A DNA stretch of 64,000 bases. It comes from CAKRJP01 sp963634745. Its GTDB lineage: Bacteria > Bacillota > Clostridia > Lachnospirales > Lachnospiraceae. The translations under genes and the position numbers were made by a program. The notes under the pieces were generated by a model that was not told the origin of the DNA, made no database searches, and worked only from the letters and a program-made list of their open reading frames with translations. Position 1 is the first letter of the stretch. Every line of letters begins with the position of its first letter. The stretch lies in the NCBI GenBank assembly GCA_963634745.1, contig CAVHCX010000008.1, positions 37,124-101,123 on the forward strand, read 5' to 3'. Shown piece by piece: positions 36,648 through 47,100 of this stretch.

Positions 36648-36701
36648 TTAAAACACGCCCTTTCATAAGAAGGCCAACTCATTATTAAGAAAGCCTGCGA
36701 A

Positions 36702-37436
36702 TTATACGAGAGCCTGGTTTTTTGCCAGGGTTTCTTTAATGATATTCTGGCAAGTAGCCGCCAGATTCTTCTTTTCTTCCCTTGTAAGCTCATTTGGATA
36801 GATGGGCTTTCCATATTCAAGGACCACATGGGTTTTCTTCATGCGGGGGAAATGGGCCTCAAAAATCTCCACAGTATTATTAAGACTCATAGGAACAATG
36901 GGACAACCGGTTTTTTCTGCAATCTTAAAGGATCCCTGGTGAAAAGGAAGGAGAGAACCTTCCTCCCCCTTGTTTCTGGTTCCTTCCGGGAAGATACAGA
37001 TAGAAATTCCCTGCTTTACATAGTCGATGGCCTGAAGAATGGTTTTTAGGCCTTCCTTCATATTATCACGGTCTAAAAAGAGACAGTAGAGCCGCTTCAT
37101 CCAAAGGCGAAGAATGGGATACTGAAGCATCTCTTTTTTTGCTATATAACCGGTCAGATTCTTGCATCTGGAATAGGTAACTAAAATATCAAAATAGCTT
37201 CGATGATTTCCGATAAATAATACGGCGCCATCGGGGATATTCTCCTCCCCGATGACGGTAACCTGAACACCTGCAATGGACAAGATAAGCTTAAAAGCCC
37301 ACTGGACAATGCGAAGACTCTGATAGTCACAGGTCTTCTTGCTGACCTTGCTGATCAGCCACTCCAGACCCAGGGCAGGAAGCCCTAGGATTAAAAATAA
37401 AAATAAGAATAGGACTACGCCTATAAAACGTATCAT
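36702..37436 (-). CDS. plsC: 1-acyl-sn-glycerol-3-phosphate acyltransferase
   Basis: The 244-residue protein has a hydrophobic N-terminal helix and the two acyltransferase blocks: NHRSYFDILV (HX4D) and FPEGTRNKGEEG. It acylates lysophosphatidate to phosphatidate at the inner membrane face. AAGGAG lies upstream of the ATG, and the gene starts 21 bases after malQ. Confidence 0.92.
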   Translation of the reverse strand: MIRFIGVVLFLFLFLILGLPALGLEWLISKVSKKTCDYQSLRIVQWAFKLILSIAGVQVTVIGEENIPDGAVLFIGNHRSYFDILVTYSRCKNLTGYIAKKEMLQYPILRLWMKRLYCLFLDRDNMKEGLKTILQAIDYVKQGISICIFPEGTRNKGEEGSLLPFHQGSFKIAEKTGCPIVPMSLNNTVEIFEAHFPRMKKTHVVLEYGKPIYPNELTREEKKNLAATCQNIIKETLAKNQALV

Positions 37437-37457
37437 ATGTAAGACTCCTTGCTTTGA

Positions 37458-39068
37458 TTATTGAGGAGCATCCTTGCCGGCATCCTCCGTAGGAGCCTTG
37501 CTGTTTTTATCGATGCTGGAATTGCTATCTTCTAAGTCCTCCTTAGGCAGCGGCTTTTCGGTATAACGGCCATAGAGGATGTTTAATTCCTTGAGGCTCT
37601 TAGCCATGGAGGAAGTCAGATCCTCTTTTTTGAAACGCCAGCACCAGTTGTTCTGGGCATAGCCCGGTCGGTTCATGCGGCCCTCGCTGCCACAGCAAAG
37701 GACATCCTGCAGTGGGAAGATGGCATATTTTGCCACGCTGGCTACGCAAGTCCTGATGAGGCTGTGGCTGACAGGTTCAGCTGCAGTGCTTCTGGTATAG
37801 GTGCGCACCTTGTCCTGGCAGTCCTTCTTTAGTGTGCCAAACCAACCGATCGTGGTGTCGTTGTCGTGGGTTCCGGTATAGCATACATAATTTGAAGATT
37901 CATAATTGTGAGGCAGGTATGATCCATCCTCGGTGGACTCAAATCCAAAATGCAGGACCTTCATTCCTGGGAAGTTAAAATGCTTTCTAAGAGCAGTAAC
38001 CTCGTCTGTGATAACACCAAGGTCCTCGGCAACGATCGGAAGATTATCTCCCAAGGCATTTCTTACTGCTTCAAACAATTCATATCCCGGTGTTTTGACC
38101 CACTCTCCGTTGATGGCAGTTTCCTCACCGTAAGGAACGTTCCAGCAGGCCTCAAAGCCTCTAAAGTGATCGACTCTTAAAAGATCCACAGACTTAAGTT
38201 GATGGCGGATACGGCTGATCCACCAGCCGAAGTTCTCATAGCGATGGGCATCCCAGTTGTAAATGGGATTTCCCCAAAGCTGCCCGGTAGCACAGAAATA
38301 ATCCGGCGGAACTCCCGCAACCTTTGAAGGATATCCCCTGGAATCTAACTGGAACAAATGCTTGTTGCTCCACACATCAGCACTGTCCATGGAGACGAAG
38401 ATGGGAATATCTCCCATGATCTGAATTTCTTTTTTGTTGGCATATTCCTTCAGCTCATGCCACTGGCTAAAGAAAATAAATTGCAAAAATTCATAGTATT
38501 CAATGGAATTGGTAAGATCCACCCGAAGCTTTGCAATAAAGGTAGGACTTGGGATCCGATATTCTTCGTCCCACTCCAACCAGCTGGCTCCCCCATTCGC
38601 ATCCTTGCAAGCCATGAAAAGGGCATAATCCTCCACCCAGTATAATTCCTCGTGAATAAAGGCCAAAAAATTATTTTCAAAATCGCCAAAACTTGCCCGG
38701 TCTGCCTGATAGCGCTTGAAGGCAGTTTTGAAAATCTTGTTTTTCCAGGCAATCACAGTTCCGTAATCCACCTGGTCCGGGTTGGATTTGGGGCAATCTT
38801 TTAAATCTTCCTTAGTAAGGAAGCCTAGTTTCACCATGTAATCCGGCGAGATGAGAAGTGGTTGTCCCGCAAAAGCTGAGAAACTCTGGTAAGGAGAATC
38901 TCCAAAACCTGTGTGGGAAAGAGGCAATATTTGCCAAAGATGTTGTCCGGCTTCCTCCAGGAAATCTACAAATTCATAAGCAGATTTTCCTAAATCCCCG
39001 ATTCCGTAGGGAGAGGGAAGGGAAGTTGGATGTAACAAAATTCCGGACACCCTGTTATTTGTATTCAT
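37458..39068 (-). CDS. malQ: 4-alpha-glucanotransferase (amylomaltase, GH77)
   Basis: The 536-residue protein has GH77 motifs: ILLHPTSLPSPYGIGDLG, the nucleophile Asp in LLRVDHFRGFEACW, the acid/base Glu in IVAEDLGVIT and YTGTHDNDTTIGW. It rearranges maltodextrins in the cytoplasm. Start 39068 is supported by AAGGAGG; the upstream extension to 39101 is unlikely. The last ~35 residues are a low-complexity, charged tail (Glu, Asp, Lys, Ser) not usual for the family. It is probably the first gene of the minus-strand row down to galM. Confidence 0.94.
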   Translation of the reverse strand: MNTNNRVSGILLHPTSLPSPYGIGDLGKSAYEFVDFLEEAGQHLWQILPLSHTGFGDSPYQSFSAFAGQPLLISPDYMVKLGFLTKEDLKDCPKSNPDQVDYGTVIAWKNKIFKTAFKRYQADRASFGDFENNFLAFIHEELYWVEDYALFMACKDANGGASWLEWDEEYRIPSPTFIAKLRVDLTNSIEYYEFLQFIFFSQWHELKEYANKKEIQIMGDIPIFVSMDSADVWSNKHLFQLDSRGYPSKVAGVPPDYFCATGQLWGNPIYNWDAHRYENFGWWISRIRHQLKSVDLLRVDHFRGFEACWNVPYGEETAINGEWVKTPGYELFEAVRNALGDNLPIVAEDLGVITDEVTALRKHFNFPGMKVLHFGFESTEDGSYLPHNYESSNYVCYTGTHDNDTTIGWFGTLKKDCQDKVRTYTRSTAAEPVSHSLIRTCVASVAKYAIFPLQDVLCCGSEGRMNRPGYAQNNWCWRFKKEDLTSSMAKSLKELNILYGRYTEKPLPKEDLEDSNSSIDKNSKAPTEDAGKDAPQ

Positions 39069-39227
39069 AAAGCTCCTCCTTAAAAATAACGATAGTGACA
39101 TTTTAACATATTTTTTCCTTTTTTTACATAAATGTGCTAAAATACAAATAGTATTGTTAAAAAAATTGTTATTGTTTGGAGAGACCCTTATAAACAGTGA
39201 CGAAAGAGGAGCAAAGAGGAACGAGGT

Positions 39228-40103
39228 ATGGATCGATTAGATTTAAATGCATTAGGAAAAATCAATCTGGGACTGGATGTTTTGGGAAAACGAGAGAATG
39301 GTTATCATGATGTTCGTATGGTTATGCAGTCCGTATATGTCTATGACCGAATCTGTATAGAAAAGAAAAGAGAGGCCGGAATTGCACTTAGTACCAATCT
39401 TGGGTATCTTCCGGTCAATGAGAGTAATTTAGCCTACAAGGCAGCCAAGCTTTTGATGGATGAGTTTTCCATAAAAGAAGGAGTTAAGATCCATCTGGAC
39501 AAGCACATCCCCGTGGCAGCCGGTATGGCGGGAGGAAGCAGTGATGCGGCGGCTGTCCTTCATGGAATAAATCGAATGTTTGGCCTGGGATTATCCAGGG
39601 AAGAACTTATGAAGCGGGGAGTGGAATTAGGTGCAGATGTTCCTTATTGTATAATGAGAGGGACGGCACTTGCAGAAGGAATCGGAGAGGTCTTAAGTCC
39701 CTTGCCTAAGATTCCTAAATGTTTCGCCCTGATTGCAAAGCCGCCCATTATCGTTTCTACCAAGACGGTATATGAGAAGCTGGACGCTTTGGACATTGTA
39801 GAGCATCCGGATATTGATGGAATTATCAAGGGACTAGAAGAGGGTGATCTGGATCAGATTTGTGGCTCCATGGGAAATGTATTGGAGAAAGTCACCATAG
39901 AAGATTATCCTGTAATTGAAGAGATTAAGAATGTTATGAAGGAGAACGGGGCTATAAATGCTATGATGAGCGGAAGTGGGCCTACGGTCTTTGGAATATA
40001 TAAGGAAAGAAAAGAGGCAAAGGCCGCCGGGGAGAAGATTAGGGCCCTGGGTCTTGCTAAACAGATCTACGTAACAAACATGCATAATGCCAGGAGGAGT
40101 TAG
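39228..40103 (+). CDS. ispE: 4-diphosphocytidyl-2-C-methyl-D-erythritol kinase
   Basis: The 291-residue GHMP kinase has the N-terminal GKINLGLDVLGKRENGYHDV, the ATP loop PVAAGMAGGSSDAAAVLHG and the C-terminal MMSGSGPTVFGIY. It catalyses the fourth step of the non-mevalonate isoprenoid route. It is first in an operon with a GntR regulator two bases downstream. GAACGAGG precedes the ATG. Confidence 0.95.
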   Translation: MDRLDLNALGKINLGLDVLGKRENGYHDVRMVMQSVYVYDRICIEKKREAGIALSTNLGYLPVNESNLAYKAAKLLMDEFSIKEGVKIHLDKHIPVAAGMAGGSSDAAAVLHGINRMFGLGLSREELMKRGVELGADVPYCIMRGTALAEGIGEVLSPLPKIPKCFALIAKPPIIVSTKTVYEKLDALDIVEHPDIDGIIKGLEEGDLDQICGSMGNVLEKVTIEDYPVIEEIKNVMKENGAINAMMSGSGPTVFGIYKERKEAKAAGEKIRALGLAKQIYVTNMHNARRS

Positions 40104-40105
40104 GG

Positions 40106-40789
40106 ATGAATACAGATTTTAATGTAACCATGAATGAGTATTTGCCGCTTCGCGACGTGGTATTTTTAACACTGAGGCAGGCAATTTTAAAAGGAGAATT
40201 ACAACCAGGAGAGAGACTCATGGAGATCCAGCTTGCCAATAAGCTGGGCGTAAGTCGTACACCGGTTAGAGAGGCTATCAGAAAGCTACAGGCAGAAGGT
40301 CTGGTATTAATGATTCCCAGAAAGGGAGCTGAGGTAGCAGATATTACAGAGAAAAGTCTGACCGACGTGCTGGAAGTTCGTCAGGCCTTGGAAAAGCTGG
40401 CAGTTCAACTGGCTTGCGATAAGATCACACCGGAAGAGATTGAGGCTTTGGAAGAAGCAGCCTTAGATTTTCGCAAGATTGCAGCAGGAGATGACGTTAC
40501 CGCTACTGCAGAGGCAGATGTTCGTTTCCATGATATTATCTATCTCTCCACGGACAATCAAAAGCTGGTAACCCTGCTGAATAATTTAAGAGAGCAGATG
40601 TATCGTTACCGTGTAGAGCATTTGAAAAATAAGAATGTCTATCCCAGACTTTTTTCAGAACATGATGAGATCATTCGTTGCCTGAAGGCCGGAGACAAGG
40701 AAAGTGCCACTGCCATTGTGGGAGACCATATTTCCTTCCAGAAGGATTCAGTGACAGATGTTATTAGAACCAAGCATAGCCAGGATTAG
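40106..40789 (+). CDS. GntR-family regulator with FCD domain
   Basis: The 227-residue protein has an N-terminal winged helix (LMEIQLANKLGVSRTPVREAI, PRKGAEVADI) and a C-terminal FCD all-helical sensing domain with Asp and His residues placed to bind metal (ADVRFHDII, FSEHDEII, VGDHISF). The effector is likely a carboxylic acid but is not known. It starts right after ispE, with AGGAGGAG upstream. Confidence 0.92.
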   Translation: MNTDFNVTMNEYLPLRDVVFLTLRQAILKGELQPGERLMEIQLANKLGVSRTPVREAIRKLQAEGLVLMIPRKGAEVADITEKSLTDVLEVRQALEKLAVQLACDKITPEEIEALEEAALDFRKIAAGDDVTATAEADVRFHDIIYLSTDNQKLVTLLNNLREQMYRYRVEHLKNKNVYPRLFSEHDEIIRCLKAGDKESATAIVGDHISFQKDSVTDVIRTKHSQD

Positions 40790-40793
40790 GAAA

Positions 40794-41528
40794 ATGAGAA
40801 CTAGAATAGAATTGCCGGACAATGCATATAGCATAGAGGAGAGGGTTCGCCTCAGCGAGGTGGATCCGGCAGGGAAACTAAGGGTCCCTATGGTGATCAA
40901 TTATTTTCAGGATTGCTCCACCTTTCAGTCGGAGGCCCTGGGCCTTGGCATTGAACCCTGCAAGAAGAAAAACCGGGCATGGATCTTAAACTCCTGGCAG
41001 ATAGAAATTTGCAATCTTCCAGGACTTGGGGATCAAATCAAGGTTAGCAGCTGGGCATCGGGCTTTAAAGGCTTTTTGGGAGAGCGTTGTTTTTCCATGC
41101 AGGATGAGGCGGGAAATACGCTGGCACTTGCCAGTTCCTTGTGGGTATTTATGGATACGAAGCGGGGGCGCATGACAAAATTTACAGAAGAAGATGTAAT
41201 GCCTTATGGCCTTGGCGCGGCCCTGGAGGGATTTGAAGCTTCCAGAAAAATTCCTATGCCGGAAGGAGGCGTGGCCGCAGACCCGCTTGCAGTCAGAAGG
41301 GAACAGATTGATACCAACCGGCATGTGAATAATTGTCAGTATATACAGATGGCCTTAGAGGTTATACCGGAAGTATTAGACCTTCATAAGATACGGGTAG
41401 CCTACAAGCAATCCGCCACCTATGGAGACTATATTTATCCTGTGATTTTAAAGCAGGAGGATGGATATGTGGTGGCGTTAAATAATGAAGCAGGAGATCC
41501 ATACTCCATTGTAGAGCTTCTTTTATAA
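40794..41528 (+). CDS. Acyl-ACP thioesterase
   Basis: The 244-residue double hot-dog protein has the first hot-dog helix at YFQDCSTFQSEALGLG, AWILNSWQI, and the second-domain active-site motif DTNRHVNNCQYIQMALE. It releases fatty acids from acyl carrier protein. ATG at 40794 follows TTAGGAAA and lies four bases after the GntR gene, so it is coupled; the longer frame from 40758 overlaps that gene and is less likely. Confidence 0.88.
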   Translation: MRTRIELPDNAYSIEERVRLSEVDPAGKLRVPMVINYFQDCSTFQSEALGLGIEPCKKKNRAWILNSWQIEICNLPGLGDQIKVSSWASGFKGFLGERCFSMQDEAGNTLALASSLWVFMDTKRGRMTKFTEEDVMPYGLGAALEGFEASRKIPMPEGGVAADPLAVRREQIDTNRHVNNCQYIQMALEVIPEVLDLHKIRVAYKQSATYGDYIYPVILKQEDGYVVALNNEAGDPYSIVELLL

Positions 41529-41585
41529 GTTAAGCGTATAAGCTAGGCGAATTGATACGCGAATAAGATAGATGGGAGAGAAAAT

Positions 41586-42428
41586 GTGGCATTAGAAGAT
41601 GGATTAGGACTAAAAAAGAAATTAATGGTGATTCGAATGGTGGAATTCGGAGCCTATTTAGGAAATAAAGATGAGCAGGTACTCTTGCCGAAAAAGCAGG
41701 TGCCGGAGGGAATTGAAATAGGAGATCCGGTTGACGTATTTTTATACAGAGATTCCTCCGATCGACTGATCGCTACAACTTCCGATCCCAAGATCAGCTT
41801 AGGAGAATTAGCAGTCTTAAAGGTTGCAGATGTGGGAAGGGTAGGAGCCTTCTTGGACTGGGGCTTAGAAAAGGACTTGCTTCTTCCTTTTAAGGAGCAG
41901 ACGGTCAAGGTGAAAAAGGACGACCAGGTCCTGGTATCCTTATATGTAGACAAGTCCGGAAGGCTTTGCGCTACCATGAAGGTCTACGATAAGCTGAAAC
42001 AGGATTCTCCATATAAGAAAGATGACCAGGTGGAGGGAATTGTCTACGAGACCAGTGACCGTTTCGGTATTTTCGTGGCAGTAGACGGAAAATACTCAGC
42101 ACTGATTCCCAAAAGAGAAGCCTACGGAAGTCATCTTAAGGTAGGGGATCATGTGAAGGCTAGGGTAGTCAAGGTGAAAGAAGACGGAAAACTGGATCTT
42201 AGCGTGAGAGAAAAGGCATTTATTCAGATGGATAAGGACGCAGACCTGATTTTAAAAGGCATCATGGCCCATGGAGGGACCCTGCCATTTACAGACAAGG
42301 CTGATCCGGAAGTCATTAAGGATGAATTCGGACTCAGCAAGAATGCATTTAAAAGAGGGGTTGGAAGACTCTTAAAAGAAGGCAAGATCAAAATTACGGG
42401 AAATGCTATTGCACTGGCAAAAAAATAA
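41586..42428 (+). CDS. cvfB: S1-domain RNA-binding protein, CvfB family
   Basis: The 280-residue protein has three to four S1-like OB folds (EFGAYLGNKDEQVLLPKKQVP; VGRVGAFLDWGLEKDLLLP; TSDRFGIFVAVDGKYSALIP) and a C-terminal winged helix (DEFGLSKNAFKRGVGRLLKEG). CvfB proteins bind RNA and influence virulence factors in Staphylococcus; the role here is unknown. The start is GTG, with GGGAGAG upstream. Confidence 0.9.
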   Translation: MALEDGLGLKKKLMVIRMVEFGAYLGNKDEQVLLPKKQVPEGIEIGDPVDVFLYRDSSDRLIATTSDPKISLGELAVLKVADVGRVGAFLDWGLEKDLLLPFKEQTVKVKKDDQVLVSLYVDKSGRLCATMKVYDKLKQDSPYKKDDQVEGIVYETSDRFGIFVAVDGKYSALIPKREAYGSHLKVGDHVKARVVKVKEDGKLDLSVREKAFIQMDKDADLILKGIMAHGGTLPFTDKADPEVIKDEFGLSKNAFKRGVGRLLKEGKIKITGNAIALAKK

Positions 42429-42484
42429 GATATAATAAGGGCGAACAAGAAAAGTTAGAGTTAATTTGAAAGGAGAATGTTGGT

Positions 42485-42724
42485 ATGAAGATCAGAAATA
42501 TCAAGAATATTGAAGCATTTTTTAAGGCAGTAGACAGCTGTGAGGGTAAGGTAGAGTTAGTAACAGGAGAGGGAGACAGACTGAATTTAAAGTCTAAATT
42601 ATCTCAGTATGTATCCTTGGCAAATATTTTTGCAGATGGACAGGCACAGATTCCTGAGCTTGAGATCATCGCTTATGAGCAGGCAGATATGAAGAGACTT
42701 CTCGATTTTATGATCGAGGCATAG
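42485..42724 (+). CDS. HPr-like protein without active-site histidine (second copy)
   Basis: The 79-residue protein resembles the HPr-like protein at 10664-10897 in length and layout (NIKNIEAFFKAVDSCEGKVE..., then LNLKSKLSQYVSLANIF). It has no GLHARPA segment, so no phosphotransfer through His15, and a Ser lies at the Ser46 position (LKSKLSQ). Its role is unknown; a regulatory protein of Crh type or a degenerate HPr fold are both possible. GAAAGGAG precedes the ATG. Confidence 0.75.
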   Translation: MKIRNIKNIEAFFKAVDSCEGKVELVTGEGDRLNLKSKLSQYVSLANIFADGQAQIPELEIIAYEQADMKRLLDFMIEA

Positions 42725-42753
42725 TTTATAAAAGATCCTAGAAAGGAGAATCT

Positions 42754-43932
42754 ATGAGGAAAAAAATGAAAAGTGCCTTCCTTGCATGTGTGCTGGCAGC
42801 CGCTGTGCTTGTAGGAACAGCTCCTTCGATCGCATATGCGGAAGAAGCAACAGAGGAAACAGGGACAGAAGTAGTAGCAGAATCCGAAGAGACTTCTGAA
42901 GCGCAGACAGAGGCCCAGGCAGAAGACCAGGATGCAGAGGAAGAATTAGCGACAAATGATGGATGGGATACGAGTCCCTTTGTTACCTATGGTGGCCATG
43001 TACAGACCTACGGAAACATGGATTCGGTGTCTGACGGTGCTTATTTCGGAACCACCGGAGAGGCAAAGCGTCTGGAAGCTATCAGTGTTAAAAAGGGAGA
43101 TTCGGTGGAACTTTCCGGCGATATCGTATACCGTGCCCATGTACAGACCTATGGAACCACCGGTTGGCAGAAGAACGGTGCCTATGTAGGAACCGAAGGA
43201 GAGGGAAAACGTCTGGAAGCAGTACAGATGTATCTGACCGGAGAGCTGGCAGAAACTTTTGACATTTATTATTGTCTTCATGTTCAAACCTATGGATGGA
43301 GCAAGTGGGTGAAAGGTTCCAGTGAAGATTCCGGATGGTGCGGAACTTCCGGACTTGCTAAGCGTGTAGAGGCCATCCGTGTCAAGTTGGTACTAAAAGG
43401 AGCAGACGCGCCGGATGATATGAAGGAAGTAAAGGTCCAGTATACTTATTTGACACCAAATAGTTCCTTTGGATCAATTATGTATTATGGACATCAGCAA
43501 ACCTATGGAGATATCGGTCCGGTAACTGACGGTGGACTTCTTGGAACCATCGGACAGTCTAAGAGATTGGAAGCACTTTTCGTATGCTTTGAGCCAAGCA
43601 TCTGTTCAGGAAGCGTTAAATATAAAGCGCATGTTCAGACCTATGGCTGGCAAGACTGGGTAAAAGATGGAGAAATGGCCGGAACAAGAGGCCAGTCCAA
43701 GCGTGTAGAGGCCCTTCAGATCCAATTGGACGGTGATGTTGCAAACTTCTGTGATATTTACTATCGTGTTCATGTCCAAAGCTATGGATGGATGGGATGG
43801 GCAAAGAATGGAGAGCCTGCCGGAAGTTCAGGACTTGCTAAGAGAATAGAGGCCATTGAGATTCGAATGGTTCCAAAGGGAGGTCTTGCTCCGGAAGCAA
43901 ACTTGAATCCCTATGTTACCTATGTACCATAA
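42754..43932 (+). CDS. ChW-repeat surface protein without enzyme domain
   Basis: The 392-residue protein has a signal peptide (~1-29, cleavage after AYA), an acidic Glu/Ala/Thr linker (~30-68) and six ChW repeats (HVQTYGNMDSV, HVQTYGTTGWQ, HVQTYGWSKWV, HQQTYGDIGPV, HVQTYGWQDWV, HVQSYGWMGWA), three of them lacking the central Trp. Repeat for repeat it matches the protein at 2-1225. It stops at NPYVTYVP exactly where the other protein enters its transglutaminase domain. It is thus a repeat-only paralogue, probably exported. Function unknown. Confidence 0.88.
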   Translation: MRKKMKSAFLACVLAAAVLVGTAPSIAYAEEATEETGTEVVAESEETSEAQTEAQAEDQDAEEELATNDGWDTSPFVTYGGHVQTYGNMDSVSDGAYFGTTGEAKRLEAISVKKGDSVELSGDIVYRAHVQTYGTTGWQKNGAYVGTEGEGKRLEAVQMYLTGELAETFDIYYCLHVQTYGWSKWVKGSSEDSGWCGTSGLAKRVEAIRVKLVLKGADAPDDMKEVKVQYTYLTPNSSFGSIMYYGHQQTYGDIGPVTDGGLLGTIGQSKRLEALFVCFEPSICSGSVKYKAHVQTYGWQDWVKDGEMAGTRGQSKRVEALQIQLDGDVANFCDIYYRVHVQSYGWMGWAKNGEPAGSSGLAKRIEAIEIRMVPKGGLAPEANLNPYVTYVP

Positions 43933-43963
43933 GAAAATAATAGAATAATAAAATTCGATCGAG

Positions 43964-43997
43964 GACCATCGCATGCGTGTGCGGTGGTCTTTTTTTG
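43964..43997 (+). terminator. Terminator after the second ChW gene
   Basis: GACCATCGCA pairs with TGCGGTGGTC (one wobble), then T7. Confidence 0.9.
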
Positions 43998-44067
43998 TAT
44001 AAGAAGATGCCTGCAATTTTGCACTTGATAAAAGAAACATTTGTTCCCGTAGCATAGCTTTTTGTGT

Positions 44068-44073
44068 TAGAAT
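44068..44073 (+). promoter_or_regulatory. Extended -10 promoter element of dnaE
   Basis: TAGAAT is preceded by TGT (extended -10). No convincing -35 is visible. It is 40 bases before dnaE. Confidence 0.35.
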
Positions 44074-44112
44074 AAAGAGGCCTAAAAAGATAAATCGGAA
44101 AGGAGCTCTCCT

Positions 44113-47100
44113 ATGAGTTTTGCCCATTTACATGTCCATACAGAGTACAGTCTTCTGGATGGCTCGAATAAAATTAAGGAATGCATATCCAGAGTGAAGG
44201 AACTGGGGATGAACAGTGTGGCTATTACAGACCACGGCGTCATGTATGGAGTCATCGATTTCTACCGTGCGGCCAGGGCGGCCGGGATCAAACCTATTAT
44301 CGGCTGTGAGGTTTATGTGGCACCGGGTTCTAGATTTGATAAAGAAGCGGTGGGGAGCGGAGACGACAGATACTATCATCTGGTGCTTTTAGCGGAGAAT
44401 GACCAGGGATATCACAATCTTATGAAGATTGTTTCCAGGGGCTTCACGGAAGGCTACTATTATAAGCCCAGGGTGGACTACCAGGTCTTAGAAGAGTTTC
44501 ATGAGGGAATCATTGCCCTTAGTGCCTGCCTGGCCGGGGAAGTACAAAAGTATATTTTAAGAGGCATGTATGAAGATGGAAAGAAGGCAGCCTACCGCTA
44601 TTTGGAAATTTTTGGGGAGGGCAATTTCTTCCTAGAGCTTCAAGATCACGGCATGCCGGAACAGAAGATGGTAAATCAGGGGATCCTTCGCATGTCCAAG
44701 GAAACGGGAATCCCTATGGTGGCCACCAACGATGTCCACTATACCTATGCGGAGGATGAAAAGTCCCATGATATTCTTCTCTGCATTCAGACAGGAAAGA
44801 AGCTGGCAGACGAGGACCGTATGCGCTACGAGGGAGGCCAGTATTTTATAAAATCCGAAGACCAGATGCGGGACCTATTTCCCTATGCTACGGAGGCCAT
44901 CGACAATACCCAAAAGATTGCCGATCGCTGTAATGTAGAGATTGAATTCGGGGTTCAAAAGCTGCCAAAATATGATGTTCCGGAAGGCTATACGTCCTGG
45001 GAGTATTTGAATAAATTATGTCAGGAAGGCTTTAAAAGAAGATATCCGGAGGCTTCCAAAGACTTAAAAGAACGCTTAGAATACGAGCTTACTACCATTA
45101 AAAATATGGGCTATGTGGATTATTTTCTTATTGTATGGGACTTTATCCATTATGCCAGAGAGCATGATATTATGGTAGGACCCGGCCGGGGATCGGCAGC
45201 GGGAAGTGTGGTATCCTATTGCCTGGAGATTACCAATATCGATCCCATCCGCTATCAATTGCTCTTTGAACGTTTCTTAAATCCGGAACGTGTATCTATG
45301 CCGGATATTGACGTGGATTTCTGCTATGAGAGAAGGCAGGAGGTCATTGACTACGTGGGAAGAAAATATGGGTCTGACTGCGTGGTTCAGATCGTCACCT
45401 TTGGAACCATGGCGGCCAAGGGAGTCCTTAGGGATGTTGGCCGGGTCATGGACCTTCCCTATGCCTTTGTGGACAGTATTGCCAAGATGGTGCCCCAGGA
45501 ATTAGACATTACCCTGGATAAGGCTTTAGAGAAAAATCCGGAATTTAAAAAATTATATTTAGAGGATGAGAGGGTCAGGGGCCTGGTTGATATGTCCAAG
45601 CGATTGGAGGGACTGCCAAGACATACTTCCATGCATGCAGCCGGGGTAGTAATTACCCAGGAAGCAGTAGAAGAGTATGTGCCTTTATCCTTGGGTTCCG
45701 ATGGATCTGTCACCACCCAGTATGTCATGACCACCTTAGAGGAGTTAGGCCTCCTTAAAATGGATTTTCTGGGTCTTCGTACCCTTACAGTCATCCAAGA
45801 CGCCTTCAAACTTGCCGGAAAAACCGCGGGCAGAGAAGTGACCGGCAAGGAGATCGACTATAATGACCAGGCCGTCTTGGAACTTATTGGTTCCGGAAAG
45901 ACCGAAGGGGTTTTCCAATTAGAAAGTCCCGGGATGAAAAGCTTTATGAAGGAATTAAAACCGCAGAGTCTGGAGGATATTATTGCGGGAATTTCCCTCT
46001 ACCGACCGGGCCCTATGGATTTTATTCCCCAATATATTAAGGGAAAAAATCATCCGGAGGATATTGTCTATGATTGCCCTCAGTTAGAGCCCATCCTGTC
46101 ACCTACCTATGGCTGTATCGTATACCAGGAACAGGTCATGCAGATCGTTCGGGACCTGGCCGGATATACCCTAGGCCGAAGTGATCTGGTCCGCCGTGCC
46201 ATGTCAAAGAAGAAGGCATCGGTCATGGAGAAGGAGCGTCAGAATTTCGTCTATGGAAATAAAGAGGAGGGGGTTCCCGGCTGTATTTCCAAGGGCATCA
46301 AGGAGGAGGTTGCCCACAGGATCTTCGATGAAATGACAGATTTTGCCAAGTATGCCTTCAATAAATCCCATGCGGCAGCCTATGCAGTGGTTTCCTACCA
46401 GACTGCCTGGCTAAAGTATTACTATCCTGTAGAGTATATGGCGGCTTTAATGACCTCTGTGCTGGATAATTCCGGTAAGGTTTCAGAATATATTTATACC
46501 TGTAAGCAGATGGGAATCGGGATCTTGCCCCCGGATATTAATAAGGGGGAGGGCGGATTTTCCGTAGATCAGGGCGACATCCGTTTTGGCCTCTCTGCCA
46601 TTAAAAGCGTAGGCCGGCCGGTGGTCAAGGCCGTGGTGGAAGAAAGACAGACTGGAGGGGAATTTACCTCCCTTAAAAATTTTATAGAACGCATGGGGGG
46701 AAAGTCGGCGAACAAGCGGACAGTGGAAAATTTTATTAAGGCAGGAGCCTTTGACGGATTTGGCGGAACCAGAAAACAGTATCTGCAGGTCTATCTTAGT
46801 ATTATGGACCAGGTTTCCCAGGAAAGAAAAAATTCTATCGCAGGCCAGATGACCCTCTTTGATTTTATGTCGGAGGACCAGCGGGCAGAATATGAGATTA
46901 GCCTGCCGGATGTGGGAGAATTTGATAAGGAAAGCTTACTTGCCATGGAAAAAGAAGTCTTGGGAATTTATTTGAGTGGACATCCCTTAGAAGAGTATGC
47001 AGAAAAGTGGAGAAAAAATATTTCCAAAACTACCTTAGATTTCCAGTGGCAGGAAGAACTGGGCGCTAGCAAGGTGAAGGATAAGGCCAGGGAAATTGTA

